Source of the DNA: Devosia sp. SD17-2
GTDB taxonomy: Bacteria > Pseudomonadota > Alphaproteobacteria > Rhizobiales > Devosiaceae
Reading direction: 5' to 3'
NCBI RefSeq assembly: GCF_029201565.1
Contig: NZ_CP104002.1
Span: forward strand, 3,117,001-3,181,000
DNA: 64,000 nucleotides
This document shows positions 1 to 8,522 of this stretch, piece after piece; position 1 is the stretch's first letter; every line of letters begins with the position of its first letter. The position numbers were made by a program, and so were the translations under genes. The notes under the pieces were generated by a model, which saw nothing but the letters and a program-made list of their open reading frames with translations, ran no database searches and was not told where the DNA came from.

Positions 1-365
1 TTGTCGGCGCCGTAGGTCTCATCATGGGCTATGCCGGTGACCAGTAGTTCGGACCCACTGTCCAGCGCCGCCGAAGTCACCAGGTCATAAGCATCGCCAT
101 TCTTGACGATCAGCGACGCGCCGGCCGCAGGCCAATCGGGGTATTCACGTGCCAGTTTACGCTGGGCTACCGCCACCGGATCATAGCGGCGCCAGGAGGG
201 TCCTTGGCTCCAATAGGCATACTGAAATGCCTCGACAGCATGAACGATCTGGATCTGCGCCTGCCAGTCCCGGGCAAGCGCCATTGCACGATCATAGGCG
301 CGATCGCTGCGCGCACTCAGGTCGGTAGCCAGCGTGATCTGCCGGGGCACAGACGGTTTGCTCAT
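1..365 (-). CDS. Universal stress protein (UspA family), 3' part outside window
   Basis: The open frame starts at ATG 365 and runs off the left edge, so only about the first 121 residues are present. The protein begins MSKPSVPRQITLATDLSARS, the usual first beta strand of a UspA fold with the T-D-L-S nucleotide-contact turn. It continues with an alpha helix rich in Ala and Arg and a strand reading QIQIVHAVEAF. A Shine-Dalgarno-like CAGGAGA lies about 10 nt upstream of the ATG. It sits downstream of a second Usp gene on the same strand, so the two probably act together as cytosolic stress or ATP-binding proteins. The C-terminal ATP-binding motif lies beyond the window. Family assignment is by fold pattern; the specific role is unknown. 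Confidence 0.75.
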   Translation of the reverse strand, partial: MSKPSVPRQITLATDLSARSDRAYDRAMALARDWQAQIQIVHAVEAFQYAYWSQGPSWRRYDPVAVAQRKLAREYPDWPAAGASLIVKNGDAYDLVTSAALDSGSELLVTGIAHDETYGAD

Positions 366-443
366 CGAAAAGGGTCTCCTGTTGCTCCTTGGGAGCGAGG
401 CCGGCCATCGCTGCAGCGGCGAAGTGTTAGGGGTGGTGCTGGC

Positions 444-890
444 CTAGCGAACGACCAGAACCGGGATGGTGGTATGGGCCAGCACTTCCGATGTCTGGCT
501 GCCGAGCAGCACCTTTTGCACGCCACGACGACCATGCGAGGACATCACGATCAGGTCACACCCATTGAGCTTGGCATATCTTACAATGGCCTCGGCAGGC
601 GAGATGTCGATCTCATGGGCAAGCTCGGCCGCAATGCCATATTCGGAGCCGCGTTGCGCGATGGAGGCAAACCGATCCTTCATGATCGCTTCTATCTGCT
701 GGTCATAGCGGGTGACGGGATCATCGATGCCGCCCATGCGCGCTGCACTCGCCATGTCCTGGCGCAGCGGTTCTGAAACGGACAGCACCGTGACTTTGGC
801 ATTGAGCGGCTTGGCCAGGGCCAGGCCCTGTTCAAGGCCCTTCTCGGCCAGTTCGGAACCATCGGTGGCGATCAAAATATGGGTATACAT
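444..890 (-). CDS. Universal stress protein, UspA family
   Basis: A 148-residue single-domain Usp of typical length. It opens MYTHILIATDGSELAEKG, giving the conserved A-T-D-G-S turn, and ends with the ATP-binding segment SSHGRRGVQKVLLGS followed by the strand IPVLVV. The usual first Gly of the G-x2-G-x9-G-S motif is Ser here. An in-frame upstream TTG would add 11 residues, but ATG 890 has GAGGAG about 7 nt upstream and matches family N-termini. It lies between a c-type cytochrome gene (separated by a terminator) and another Usp gene. Such pairs are common in oxygen-limitation regulons of alphaproteobacteria, which is inference here. Confidence 0.88.
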   Translation of the reverse strand: MYTHILIATDGSELAEKGLEQGLALAKPLNAKVTVLSVSEPLRQDMASAARMGGIDDPVTRYDQQIEAIMKDRFASIAQRGSEYGIAAELAHEIDISPAEAIVRYAKLNGCDLIVMSSHGRRGVQKVLLGSQTSEVLAHTTIPVLVVR

Positions 891-941
891 CGGCTTCTCC
901 TCGCTAAAGAACTGGTACGGCATGCTGCAGCTACTGGTCTG

Positions 942-963
942 AAAACAAGGGCAGACGCTGCCC
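942..963 (-). terminator. Rho-independent terminator after the cytochrome gene
   Basis: On the minus strand, immediately after the cytochrome c stop codon, GGGCAG-CGT-CTGCCC forms a 6-bp stem and is followed by TTGTTTT. It would end the P-type ATPase/cytochrome transcript before the Usp genes. Confidence 0.6.
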
Positions 964-1299
964 TTAGGGTTCGAACGACTTGAGATAGGCGATGATTGCG
1001 GCGGCCTGCTCGGGGTCGAATTCGAATTCAGGCATGTCCGGATGGGCCGTCAGGCCTTCGACCAGCGCCTCGCTCAGCAATTCCACATCATAGCGCAGCT
1101 GCAGTTCCCGAAACGGCGGCGCGGGCGGAAACGGGCTCTGGCCGGTGGCCGCGATGGCATGGCAGTCCGCGCAGTACATGCCCACCAGCTCCTGTCCCAT
1201 TTCCACGGGATCATATGGCTGCGCGGCGCCTGGGCCCGCGACGGCGAAACTGCCCATGGCCACAAGCACGGGGAGCATGGCGCGCAACAACAATCTCAT
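964..1299 (-). CDS. Small periplasmic c-type cytochrome (class I)
   Basis: 111 residues. Residues 1-26 form a Sec signal peptide (MRLLLRAMLPVLVAMGSFAV) ending in an A-A-Q cleavage region. The haem motif is C43-A-D-C46-H47 in MYCADCHAIA. The likely axial Met is M89 in AHPDMPEF, and the C-terminal helix is AAAIIAYLKSFEP. This is the layout of a mono-haem class I cytochrome c of roughly 85 mature residues. Its ATG overlaps the stop codon of the upstream metal ATPase (ATGA), so the two are translationally coupled. It probably carries electrons in the periplasm; its partner oxidase or reductase is not in the window. Confidence 0.88.
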   Translation of the reverse strand: MRLLLRAMLPVLVAMGSFAVAGPGAAQPYDPVEMGQELVGMYCADCHAIAATGQSPFPPAPPFRELQLRYDVELLSEALVEGLTAHPDMPEFEFDPEQAAAIIAYLKSFEP

Positions 1300-3167
1300 G
1301 TTCTGGGTTCTCCTATTGGCAAGGCGGATGACCGGGGCGTTATACGCAGCGCCCGCAACGCATTCAAAATAACCGCCACGTCGATTGCTTCCTGCAGCAA
1401 TGCCCCCTGCACCGGCGTCAGATAGCCAAAGGCGGCGGCAATCATCCCCAGCACCGACAGGCCAATGCCGGCCACGACGCTCTCCAGCGCAATCCGGCGC
1501 GCGCCCTGCGCGATTTCGACGCCGGGCAGCAGGCGATTAAGATGATCGACCAACAGCACGACATCGGCCGCTTCCGCCGATGCAGCCGCCCCGCGCGCAC
1601 CCATGGCCACCCCCACATCGGCGGCAGCGAGAGCCGGCGCATCGTTGACCCCGTCGCCGACCATCATAATGGGGCCACGCTCACGCTCCGCCAGCACCAG
1701 CGCCACCTTCTGGTCTGGCGTCAGCTCGGCGTGGATGGCATCGAGCTCCAGGCCCTGGGTGACCGCTTCTGCCACCGCCTGCCGATCGCCGGTTGCCAGC
1801 ACGATACGACTAATTCCCACGCCACGCAGCCCCGCCAACAGGCCCGGCGTTCCAGCCCGCAGGGCATCGGCCATGACGATATGCCCGGCCAGCTGACCGT
1901 CGATGGCCACCGCCACGAGGGCCGAGCCTACCGCCATGATCTGGCTTTCGGGTGGGAGGGTTCCGATATGCGATGCGACAAATACTGCGCTGCCCGCGAT
2001 CACCTGGCGGGAGCCAACCATCCCGACCAAACCTTCACCAGGGACCTCCATGACCTGCTGGGGAACTTGCAGAGCAGCGCCGCGTGCGCGGGCGGCGCTG
2101 ACAATCGCCCGCGCCATCGGATGCTTGGAAGCCTGTTCGAGCGAGGCGGCCAGACAGAGCACCTCATCGTCCAACATCGCCTGTAGCGGCTCAATGGAGA
2201 CGATCTGGGGACGCCCGTCGGTCAGCGTGCCCGTCTTGTCCAGTACCAGGACCTTAATGAGCGCCAGGGCTTCGAGCGGTTTTGCCCCCTTGATCAGCAC
2301 GCCATAATGTGCGGCGCGAGACATGCCCGCGGCCAAGGCCACCGGGACGGCCAGGATAAGCGGACAGGGGGTTGCCACCACCAGAACGGCCACAGCGCGG
2401 ATCGGATCGCCGCTCGACCACCATGCAGCCGTGGCAATGACGACCGTGACAGCGAGGAAAAGCAACGAGTAACGGTCCGCCAGTCGCGCCATCGGCGCTT
2501 TTGAGGTTTGTGCTGCCTCGACCAGCCGGATAATACCTGCATAAGTGCTTTCCGAAGCGCGCCGCGTGACGCGCAGGTCAAAGGCTTCGCCAATGTTCGT
2601 TGAGCCGCTCATGACCTCCCCACCGTCGCCCAGGCGCACTGGCATGGATTCACCCGTCAGTGCCGACTGGTCCAGTAAGGCCCTCTGGCTCTCGACTATT
2701 CCATCGACCGGCGCCACGTCTCCCTGCCGGATCAGCAGCAGATCGTTGGGCGTTATGTCGTCCAGCACTACCTCTTCGAGCGCGCCAGCACGATGCCGGG
2801 TCGCTGTGCGCGGGACCCGCGAGAGCAGATCGGTCATCTCCCGGCGGGCGCGGCCTTCGGCGAAACTCTCAAGGAAAGTCCCGCCGGAATACATCAAGGC
2901 AACAACGGCGGCTGCCAGTGTTTCGCCGAAGAGCAAGGCAGCGGACATCGATAGAGCGGCCACGATGTCCAGACCGACCTCGCCCTTGGCAAGGCTCCGC
3001 ACAATTTCCGCCAGTAGTGCGGCGAGGATAGGGAGTACGCCGGCAGACCACGCCAGAGCGGCCAGTTGAGCCTGCCCCGCCAGCATCAGTGCCAATCCGC
3101 TGGCCAACCCAGTAAGGGCGATGATCAGCAGGGCTGCGTCGAGCCGGTCGTGCAGTGTTTGCGGCAA
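1296..3167 (-). CDS. Heavy-metal-transporting P1B-type ATPase with TPC motif
   Basis: 623 residues and no N-terminal HMA domain. About four hydrophobic helices lie before residue 105. The actuator motif TGES is at 171-174, and the transmembrane metal-site motif V-A-T-P-C-P-L is near 264-270. The phosphorylation motif DKTGTLTDG starts at residue 310, followed by a hinge GDGVNDAPALA and two C-terminal helices (the last around QEAIDVAVILNALRAL). In the classification of Arguello and colleagues, TPC defines subgroup P1B-5, whose studied member, Nia of Sinorhizobium meliloti, handles Ni and Fe. The usual C-terminal haemerythrin-like extension is absent, but a cytochrome c is encoded next door. The start codon is TTG, with AGGAA about 7 nt upstream. 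Metal specificity is inferred only. Confidence 0.9.
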   Translation of the reverse strand: MPQTLHDRLDAALLIIALTGLASGLALMLAGQAQLAALAWSAGVLPILAALLAEIVRSLAKGEVGLDIVAALSMSAALLFGETLAAAVVALMYSGGTFLESFAEGRARREMTDLLSRVPRTATRHRAGALEEVVLDDITPNDLLLIRQGDVAPVDGIVESQRALLDQSALTGESMPVRLGDGGEVMSGSTNIGEAFDLRVTRRASESTYAGIIRLVEAAQTSKAPMARLADRYSLLFLAVTVVIATAAWWSSGDPIRAVAVLVVATPCPLILAVPVALAAGMSRAAHYGVLIKGAKPLEALALIKVLVLDKTGTLTDGRPQIVSIEPLQAMLDDEVLCLAASLEQASKHPMARAIVSAARARGAALQVPQQVMEVPGEGLVGMVGSRQVIAGSAVFVASHIGTLPPESQIMAVGSALVAVAIDGQLAGHIVMADALRAGTPGLLAGLRGVGISRIVLATGDRQAVAEAVTQGLELDAIHAELTPDQKVALVLAERERGPIMMVGDGVNDAPALAAADVGVAMGARGAAASAEAADVVLLVDHLNRLLPGVEIAQGARRIALESVVAGIGLSVLGMIAAAFGYLTPVQGALLQEAIDVAVILNALRALRITPRSSALPIGEPRT

Positions 3168-3261
3168 GCGGTTGATTCCTCTTGACGGCGCGCTGGCAGT
3201 GGCCGGCCGCAGACAAGGTTAGGTCACTGAAAGCCACCGCAGCATATGGTAGATTTATTAC

Positions 3262-4584
3262 TCAATCTAGCATGACAATGCGACCGCGTCCGGCTCTCTT
3301 GGCCGCATAACACGCGGCATCAGCGCGGGCTAGGGCGGTGCCGAAATCCATTTCGGACGAAAGGCCGACGATACCGACGCTGACACCAAATGTTGGCAAA
3401 TCACCGGCCGGTACCTGACCGACTGTGATGGAGCGGATCGCTTCGGAAACGGTCTTAGCGATCTCATAGACCTTAGTCTTATCAGTATGGTTGAGAAGAA
3501 CCGCGAATTCATCGCCACCAATACGGGCAGCCGCGTCGGTCGGCAGGATGTAATGACGCAGAACACGACCAACTTCGACCAGCACGTTATCCCCTGCCGC
3601 GTGACCTAGGGCATCGTTGATCGGCTTGAAGTGGTCGAGATCAAGAAAGACCAAATAGCTACTCGCGAGACCGGCGAGGGCCGTCTCGACGGAAGTCTGG
3701 AACGCTGGTCTGTTGAAAAGCTGGGTCAAACTGTCATGAGACGCAGCGTGCGCCAGGCGAGCTTCGATCTTCTTGAGATGAGTTATGTCTGTATCGGTTC
3801 CAACCGTGCGCAAGACATTACCATTCTCATCCCACTCCACAGGTTTGCCGCGACTGAGAATCCAAATGTAGTGCCCGTCACGATGACGCTCACGATATTC
3901 CAGAATGTCGTACCCCTGCTCCCCCTTGTTTTGACGGGAAACGTTCGGCCTAATGCGGTCACGATCGTCGGGATGAACGCGCTCCAGCCAAGCTTCCTGA
4001 TCATCATCGACTGCCTCATCGTGTGGGATACCGCGCATGATGCGCCACATCGGTGAGTAGAACATGCGTCCGGTTCGGGCGTTGTGATCCCAGACCCCCT
4101 GCCTGGCAGCCTCAAGAGCGAAATGCCAGCGACTCTCGCTTTCGGCAAGCGCACTTTCCACTTGCTTGCGACGGTCAATGCTGCCGACCTGGACTATTAC
4201 ATAGATAGGCTCGCCCGTGGTGTCAGATTTTAGCACTGACACCGCTATCAGTGCCCAAATCATCTTACCACCGTGCCCCCGGCACAGGTGTTCGCCATCG
4301 TAACCTTCATTCCGACCCGCGAAGACGTTCGAGAGCGCCGAAATTACGTCTAGATCCCGAGGATCGAAGAACCCATGAAGTATGGAGGCTGAAGTTGAAC
4401 GGTCGAGCGCGAACTCGCGCTCGAATGCGCTGTTAGTATAGACCACGACCCCGTCCATACCCGTCACGGCCATACCTATGGCAGCGCGATCGACGATCTT
4501 GCGTAACATATTATAGCTTCGGCCGAACAAAAAAGTTCCAGCATCCTCTGCAGTGGCGGCTACTTTTGTCATTGCCTCCACCAC
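3262..4584 (-). CDS. PAS-PAS-GGDEF diguanylate cyclase
   Basis: 440 residues. A PAS domain spans about 25-135 and a second PAS/PAC about 150-272 (with HPDDRDRI). A GGDEF domain spans 280-440, with the active-site motif R-I-G-G-D-E-F at 354-360. It should convert two GTP to cyclic-di-GMP in the cytosol. The product-inhibition I-site (R-x-x-D five residues upstream) reads L-P-T-D, so the Arg is missing and feedback inhibition is probably lost. No transmembrane segment is visible. The chosen start is GTG 4584, with GGGGGA 6 nt before it; an in-frame ATG at 4572 is possible. It lies 50 bp downstream of a GGDEF-EAL gene on the same strand. Confidence 0.9.
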   Translation of the reverse strand: MVEAMTKVAATAEDAGTFLFGRSYNMLRKIVDRAAIGMAVTGMDGVVVYTNSAFEREFALDRSTSASILHGFFDPRDLDVISALSNVFAGRNEGYDGEHLCRGHGGKMIWALIAVSVLKSDTTGEPIYVIVQVGSIDRRKQVESALAESESRWHFALEAARQGVWDHNARTGRMFYSPMWRIMRGIPHDEAVDDDQEAWLERVHPDDRDRIRPNVSRQNKGEQGYDILEYRERHRDGHYIWILSRGKPVEWDENGNVLRTVGTDTDITHLKKIEARLAHAASHDSLTQLFNRPAFQTSVETALAGLASSYLVFLDLDHFKPINDALGHAAGDNVLVEVGRVLRHYILPTDAAARIGGDEFAVLLNHTDKTKVYEIAKTVSEAIRSITVGQVPAGDLPTFGVSVGIVGLSSEMDFGTALARADAACYAAKRAGRGRIVMLD

Positions 4585-4634
4585 TCATATTCCCCCAAAA
4601 CGACCATAGCGTCCCTCAACTTTCCGTGCAGCTT

Positions 4635-7199
4635 TCAGCGCCCCGATCTACGATAGGAGTTATCGACAACTATATTAGTTGCTCTTTTTAGGGCGTACTC
4701 ACTGGCCGCTTCAAAGCTCATAGGCTTCCCGAACAAATAGCCCTGCCCGTAGTCGCAGCCCCACTCCCTCAGCACGCGTGCTTCCGCATCCGCCTCGATG
4801 CCTTCGGCAACTGTGGTGAGATTGAGCGCCTTAGCCAGCCCAAGCATTGCCCTGACAATTTCGCCTTTATTATTGTTTGTTCCAAGCCCGTACACAAACG
4901 ACCGGTCGATCTTTATTTCATCCACTGGAAGAGACTGCAGGTGAATCAGAGAGGCATACCCGGTGCCGAAGTCGTCCAAGGAGATGCCCACGCCGCTTTC
5001 CCGCAGTCGTGCGAGATTTTCGACAACTGATTCACCAACCTCAGCCATCAGAACGCGCTCGGTGATTTCAAGCTTGATAGCGCTGTGGGGCAAGCCTTTT
5101 TGATCAAGCATGCCGAGAACACTGGTCACGAAGGCTGCATTGACGATGTTCTCTGTCGCCAAATTTATAGAAACTTGCCCGAAGGCAAGGCCTTCGGCAG
5201 CACAGAGCCCCAAGTTTTCAATGACCACTTGAGCCATTCGGAGACCTATGCTGTCTGCCAAACGGGGGTCATCGAAGGCATCGTCAATAACGCTTGGGGA
5301 TAGAAGGCCTTCTTCAGGGTGATTGATGCGCAGCAGCGCCTCAAAGCCCCGCAGGCAATGATGGTTGAGGCTAAGTATGGGCTGATAGTAGGGTTCGATC
5401 CAGTCTTCCCGCAAAGCGGTTCTTGCGAGCTCCAAAGCTCGACTGCGTTTCGATGCCGCGTTTCGGATAGCAGGGTTGAACAGCTGAACAGTGCCTTTCC
5501 CCGCGGATTTGGCTGCGTAAAGAGCGAGATCGGCGCGCTTGAAGACTTCATCGGGGTTTTCTCCACGCTGACCCACCGCGCAGCCTATGCTCGGCCGCAA
5601 TGACCGCGCCTTCTTGATGCCCTTGAGGGATGCCTCGAGCTTGGCTTCTATGGACTGCGCGCGCTCGACCAGACAGACATCATCAGAGATATGACGGCAG
5701 ATGATGGCAAACTCATCGCCACTCAACCTTGCCACAAACTCATTAGGCTCCACGATGCGCTGAAGATACCGCGCGAACAAGCGCAGTACAGCATCGCCAG
5801 TGAGGTGCCCATACCGATCATTGACGAGTTTGAAGTCGTCCATGTCCAGGACCATCAAGCCAATGGGATCATGTGTCGAGGCAAGGCGGCGTCTCAGCTC
5901 CTCGACAAAACGACGCCGGTTCGGCAAGCCCGTCAGTTCATCTTCATAGACCTGACGTCTAAGCTTTTCTGCGGCGAGATGGTGTTCATGGATATCTTCG
6001 ACAGCGCCGTACCACTTAATGATCGTACCAAGCTCATTTCGGCGTGCAGTTGCTCTCGCCCGTGCCCACCGATATTGGCCTGTGCTGAGGCGGATTCGAT
6101 AGGTGAAGTCCACGGGTTCCCCGCTCGCCTGTCCTTCCGCCCACTTTTCAACAGTTGGCGCGACATCGTCGGGGTGGAGCGCCTGAAGCCATCCGTTTCC
6201 TAAAGCATCAGTCTGAGAAATGCCCGTCATCTCTGCCCAACGTGATGACACGCTAAGGATTTGTCCCCGCGGGTCAGCGGTCCACGGTATCTGCGGGTTC
6301 TGCTCGACGGTATAGCGATAGTGTTCTTCGCTTTCTCGCAAAGCTTCAAACATACGGGCGCGCTCGATTGCCAGAGAGGCCAGTCCGCGAAGACGTGTTA
6401 ACTCTTGAAGCTCTGCAGGGCTGGGGCCTCGCTTATCGCGAAAATAGAACCCAAAAGAAGCAATGACATCGCCATTGGCAGCGAAAACCGGCTTAGACCA
6501 ACAAGCTTGAAAACCCAAAGGCAAGACCAACTGCCGCCAGCTGTCCCAGAGCGGATCGCTGCCAATATCTGTGCTGATCACGTCGCGTTTTTCAAAGGCC
6601 GCGGTGCCACAGGAACCCACCCCGGTCGCAATTTTTATATTCGGGACCGCAGCCATCAATCCGTTCGGCAAGTTGGGTGCAAAACCTGCGGTAAAGCGTC
6701 CGCCGACTGCGTCAACCAGCAGGATACTGCAGGTGGCACCCGGTACCTGACGCTCCGCAGCTTTGCATAGCTCTGCAAGCAGGTGCGGAAGCGCGACACC
6801 CCCAATGACCATTTCGAGGATATTGCCTTGGGTCGCATCCCTTAATTCCGCGGTCAGCCATTCATGCGCATCGATTGCGCAGCCCACCCACTTTCCATCG
6901 CCGACATGACGAACGTTCAAGAGGTGACGGTGATACACGCCGTCGTACCGTCGAACGCGCATTTCCGCTTGAACATTCTCGAAGGCATCCGGATGCATGG
7001 GCAGCTGCGCCCGAAAGGCGGCAGCGTCAGCCGGGTGAATGCTGTCGAGCCAACCCAAGCCCAGGCCTTTCTCCTGCGGTAAGCCGGTGAACTCAGACCA
7101 CTGCGCGTTGTTGAACTCCACGTGGCCCTGAGCATCGGAAACCCAAACTAGACCCGGCACTGCTAGGGTGAGCGTTTCAAAAAGCTGACTGACACTCAT
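4635..7199 (-). CDS. PAS-GAF-PAS-GGDEF-EAL protein, probable c-di-GMP phosphodiesterase
   Basis: 854 residues and soluble. PAS covers about 8-115 and GAF about 130-285 (signature GVGSCGTAAF). A second PAS lies at 290-405, GGDEF at 412-575 and EAL at 590-840. The GGDEF motif is altered to S-G-D-E-F (493-497) and has no I-site, so cyclase activity is doubtful and the domain may only bind GTP. The EAL domain keeps E-A-L-L-R (620-624), the metal-binding EITERVLM strand and DDFGTGYASL, so hydrolysis of c-di-GMP to pGpG is likely. It is encoded just upstream of a PAS-GGDEF cyclase, which suggests an opposing enzyme pair responding to small ligands or redox state. The start is ATG 7199. Confidence 0.9.
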   Translation of the reverse strand: MSVSQLFETLTLAVPGLVWVSDAQGHVEFNNAQWSEFTGLPQEKGLGLGWLDSIHPADAAAFRAQLPMHPDAFENVQAEMRVRRYDGVYHRHLLNVRHVGDGKWVGCAIDAHEWLTAELRDATQGNILEMVIGGVALPHLLAELCKAAERQVPGATCSILLVDAVGGRFTAGFAPNLPNGLMAAVPNIKIATGVGSCGTAAFEKRDVISTDIGSDPLWDSWRQLVLPLGFQACWSKPVFAANGDVIASFGFYFRDKRGPSPAELQELTRLRGLASLAIERARMFEALRESEEHYRYTVEQNPQIPWTADPRGQILSVSSRWAEMTGISQTDALGNGWLQALHPDDVAPTVEKWAEGQASGEPVDFTYRIRLSTGQYRWARARATARRNELGTIIKWYGAVEDIHEHHLAAEKLRRQVYEDELTGLPNRRRFVEELRRRLASTHDPIGLMVLDMDDFKLVNDRYGHLTGDAVLRLFARYLQRIVEPNEFVARLSGDEFAIICRHISDDVCLVERAQSIEAKLEASLKGIKKARSLRPSIGCAVGQRGENPDEVFKRADLALYAAKSAGKGTVQLFNPAIRNAASKRSRALELARTALREDWIEPYYQPILSLNHHCLRGFEALLRINHPEEGLLSPSVIDDAFDDPRLADSIGLRMAQVVIENLGLCAAEGLAFGQVSINLATENIVNAAFVTSVLGMLDQKGLPHSAIKLEITERVLMAEVGESVVENLARLRESGVGISLDDFGTGYASLIHLQSLPVDEIKIDRSFVYGLGTNNNKGEIVRAMLGLAKALNLTTVAEGIEADAEARVLREWGCDYGQGYLFGKPMSFEAASEYALKRATNIVVDNSYRRSGR

Positions 7200-7275
7200 G
7201 AGTAATCGCTGCCAAGGGAACTTGAGTTCGACGAAATGTAACCTCGAAATTCCTTAATTACTCGCCGCGGCACGA

Positions 7276-7515
7276 TCACTTTTTGGAGTCACCCGTATTT
7301 TGAGATCTCATATTGAGCCTCACTTTTGACGGGTGATTCCGAACGTGCGCCGAGAAACTGAATACGTTGCCGGACTCGTTGGACAGGTGCTCAATGCGCA
7401 GCACCGTTTCGGCGATATGATCCAAGACAAGGGCAAGGTGTCGATCGACCTCGTCACTGTCATCCAAAAGGCACTTGGCGTCCTGGAGGTGGGAGCGGAT
7501 TTGTCTGTATTTCAT
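7276..7515 (-). CDS. Small protein of unknown function (79 aa)
   Basis: 79 residues with no family I recognise. The first 50 residues are helical and acidic (LLDDSDEVDRHLALVLDHIA), and the tail is basic and polar. A strong ribosome site, CGGAGAT, stands 5-6 nt before ATG 7515, which favours a real gene. It reads in the same direction as the GGDEF-EAL gene about 80 bp downstream and could be its upstream partner. There is no signal peptide, membrane segment or cysteine motif. Confidence 0.55.
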   Translation of the reverse strand: MKYRQIRSHLQDAKCLLDDSDEVDRHLALVLDHIAETVLRIEHLSNESGNVFSFSAHVRNHPSKVRLNMRSQNTGDSKK

Positions 7516-7663
7516 CTTGATCTCCGTAGCCCCATTTCACCCTATGGCGCCAAGATCGCCCGAAGCTTAAACTATTTGCCCCAATTGTATTCATTCAAAG
7601 GAGCACTTTCGCTGTCATGAACAATGTAGGGATGCAACGACAGCCATGAATTTTGACCCGACC

Positions 7664-8521
7664 TAGGCGGTGTGGACGAAGTGGATTCCCAAATCAGCTA
7701 ATCGCTGATTCAACGCTGTTCTTTGCGGAGAGCAGCGTTGGTTCGGGGTTTGATGTCAGATGCAGAGTGGGCCTTCTTCGAACCGTTCGTGGTGGAGAAG
7801 GGTCCGAGACGAGGTCGGCGGCCGCGTGATCATCGGCTGGTGCTGGATGGGGTGTTCTGGATAGCCCGCACGGGAACCGCCTGGCGGGATCTGCACAGCC
7901 ATTTTGGCCCATGGAACTCAGTCTATCGCCAGTTCCGGCGTTGGACGCAGGCGGGGATCTGGGATGTGATGCTGGAGGCCTTGAACGAGACGGGAGCGGG
8001 TAACGATAGCGTTCAGATGATCGACTCTACCATCATCCGCGCCCATCAGCACGCCGCCGGCGCGCTAAAAAAGGGGATGCGGACCAAAGTCTTGGCCGCT
8101 CTCGTGGTGGTTTCTCGACCAAGATCCACCTCCGCAGCAACGCTCTCGGCCTCCCTGTCGCGGTCACGCTGAGCGGCGGACAGGTCTCCGACGTGAAAGG
8201 CTACGTGCCGATCATGGACCAGCCCGGTCCGAGACCCTGCGTGCTGCTCGCCGACAAGGGATACGACGCCGACTTCATCCTGGCTGACCTGGAGGCCCGC
8301 GGCGTGGCCGCTGTCATCCCGGCCAAACGAAACCGCAAGGTTCAGTCCGTTATCGACGGCCATATCTATGCCTTGAGAAACCTCGTCGAGCGATGCTTCT
8401 CAAAGCTCAAGCACAGCCGCCGCTTAGCCACGCGATACGACAAAACCGCCGATAGCTTCCTCGGCTTCGTTCTCGTCGCGTCGATCCGGTTGTGGGTCAG
8501 ACACTTTGTCCACACAACCTA
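7664..8521 (+). mobile_element. IS5-family (IS427-group-like) insertion sequence
   Basis: The element occupies 7666-8519 (854 bp) and is flanked by TA at 7664-7665 and 8520-8521. The terminal inverted repeats read GGCGGTGTGGACGAAGTG on the left and GGTTGTGTGGACAAAGTG on the right (complement), 15 of 18 matching. Its size, TA duplication and two-frame transposase fit the IS427 group of IS5. Its right end abuts the next IS through a single TA. Confidence 0.9.
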
Positions 8522-8522
8522 G
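7753..8522 (+). CDS. IS5-family transposase, made by -1 ribosomal frameshift
   Basis: The first frame begins near ATG 7753 (an in-frame TTG at 7723 is also possible). It carries the N-terminal part (GVFWIARTGTAWRDL, then MIDSTIIRAHQHAAGA with the first catalytic Asp). At 8067-8073 the sequence is the canonical slippery heptamer A-AAA-AAG. Slipping one base back leads into a second frame (GRSRGGFSTKI, then LLADKGYDADFI, then RNLVERCFSKLKHSRRLATRYDK) holding the other DDE residues. The fused product is about 256 residues, normal for the group. The stop TAG uses the flanking TA plus the first base of the neighbouring IS. Confidence 0.85.

Noticed and set aside
7333-7620. A 95-codon plus-strand frame over the 79-residue gene
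   Set aside because: The minus frame has the better ribosome site and composition; this one lacks both.
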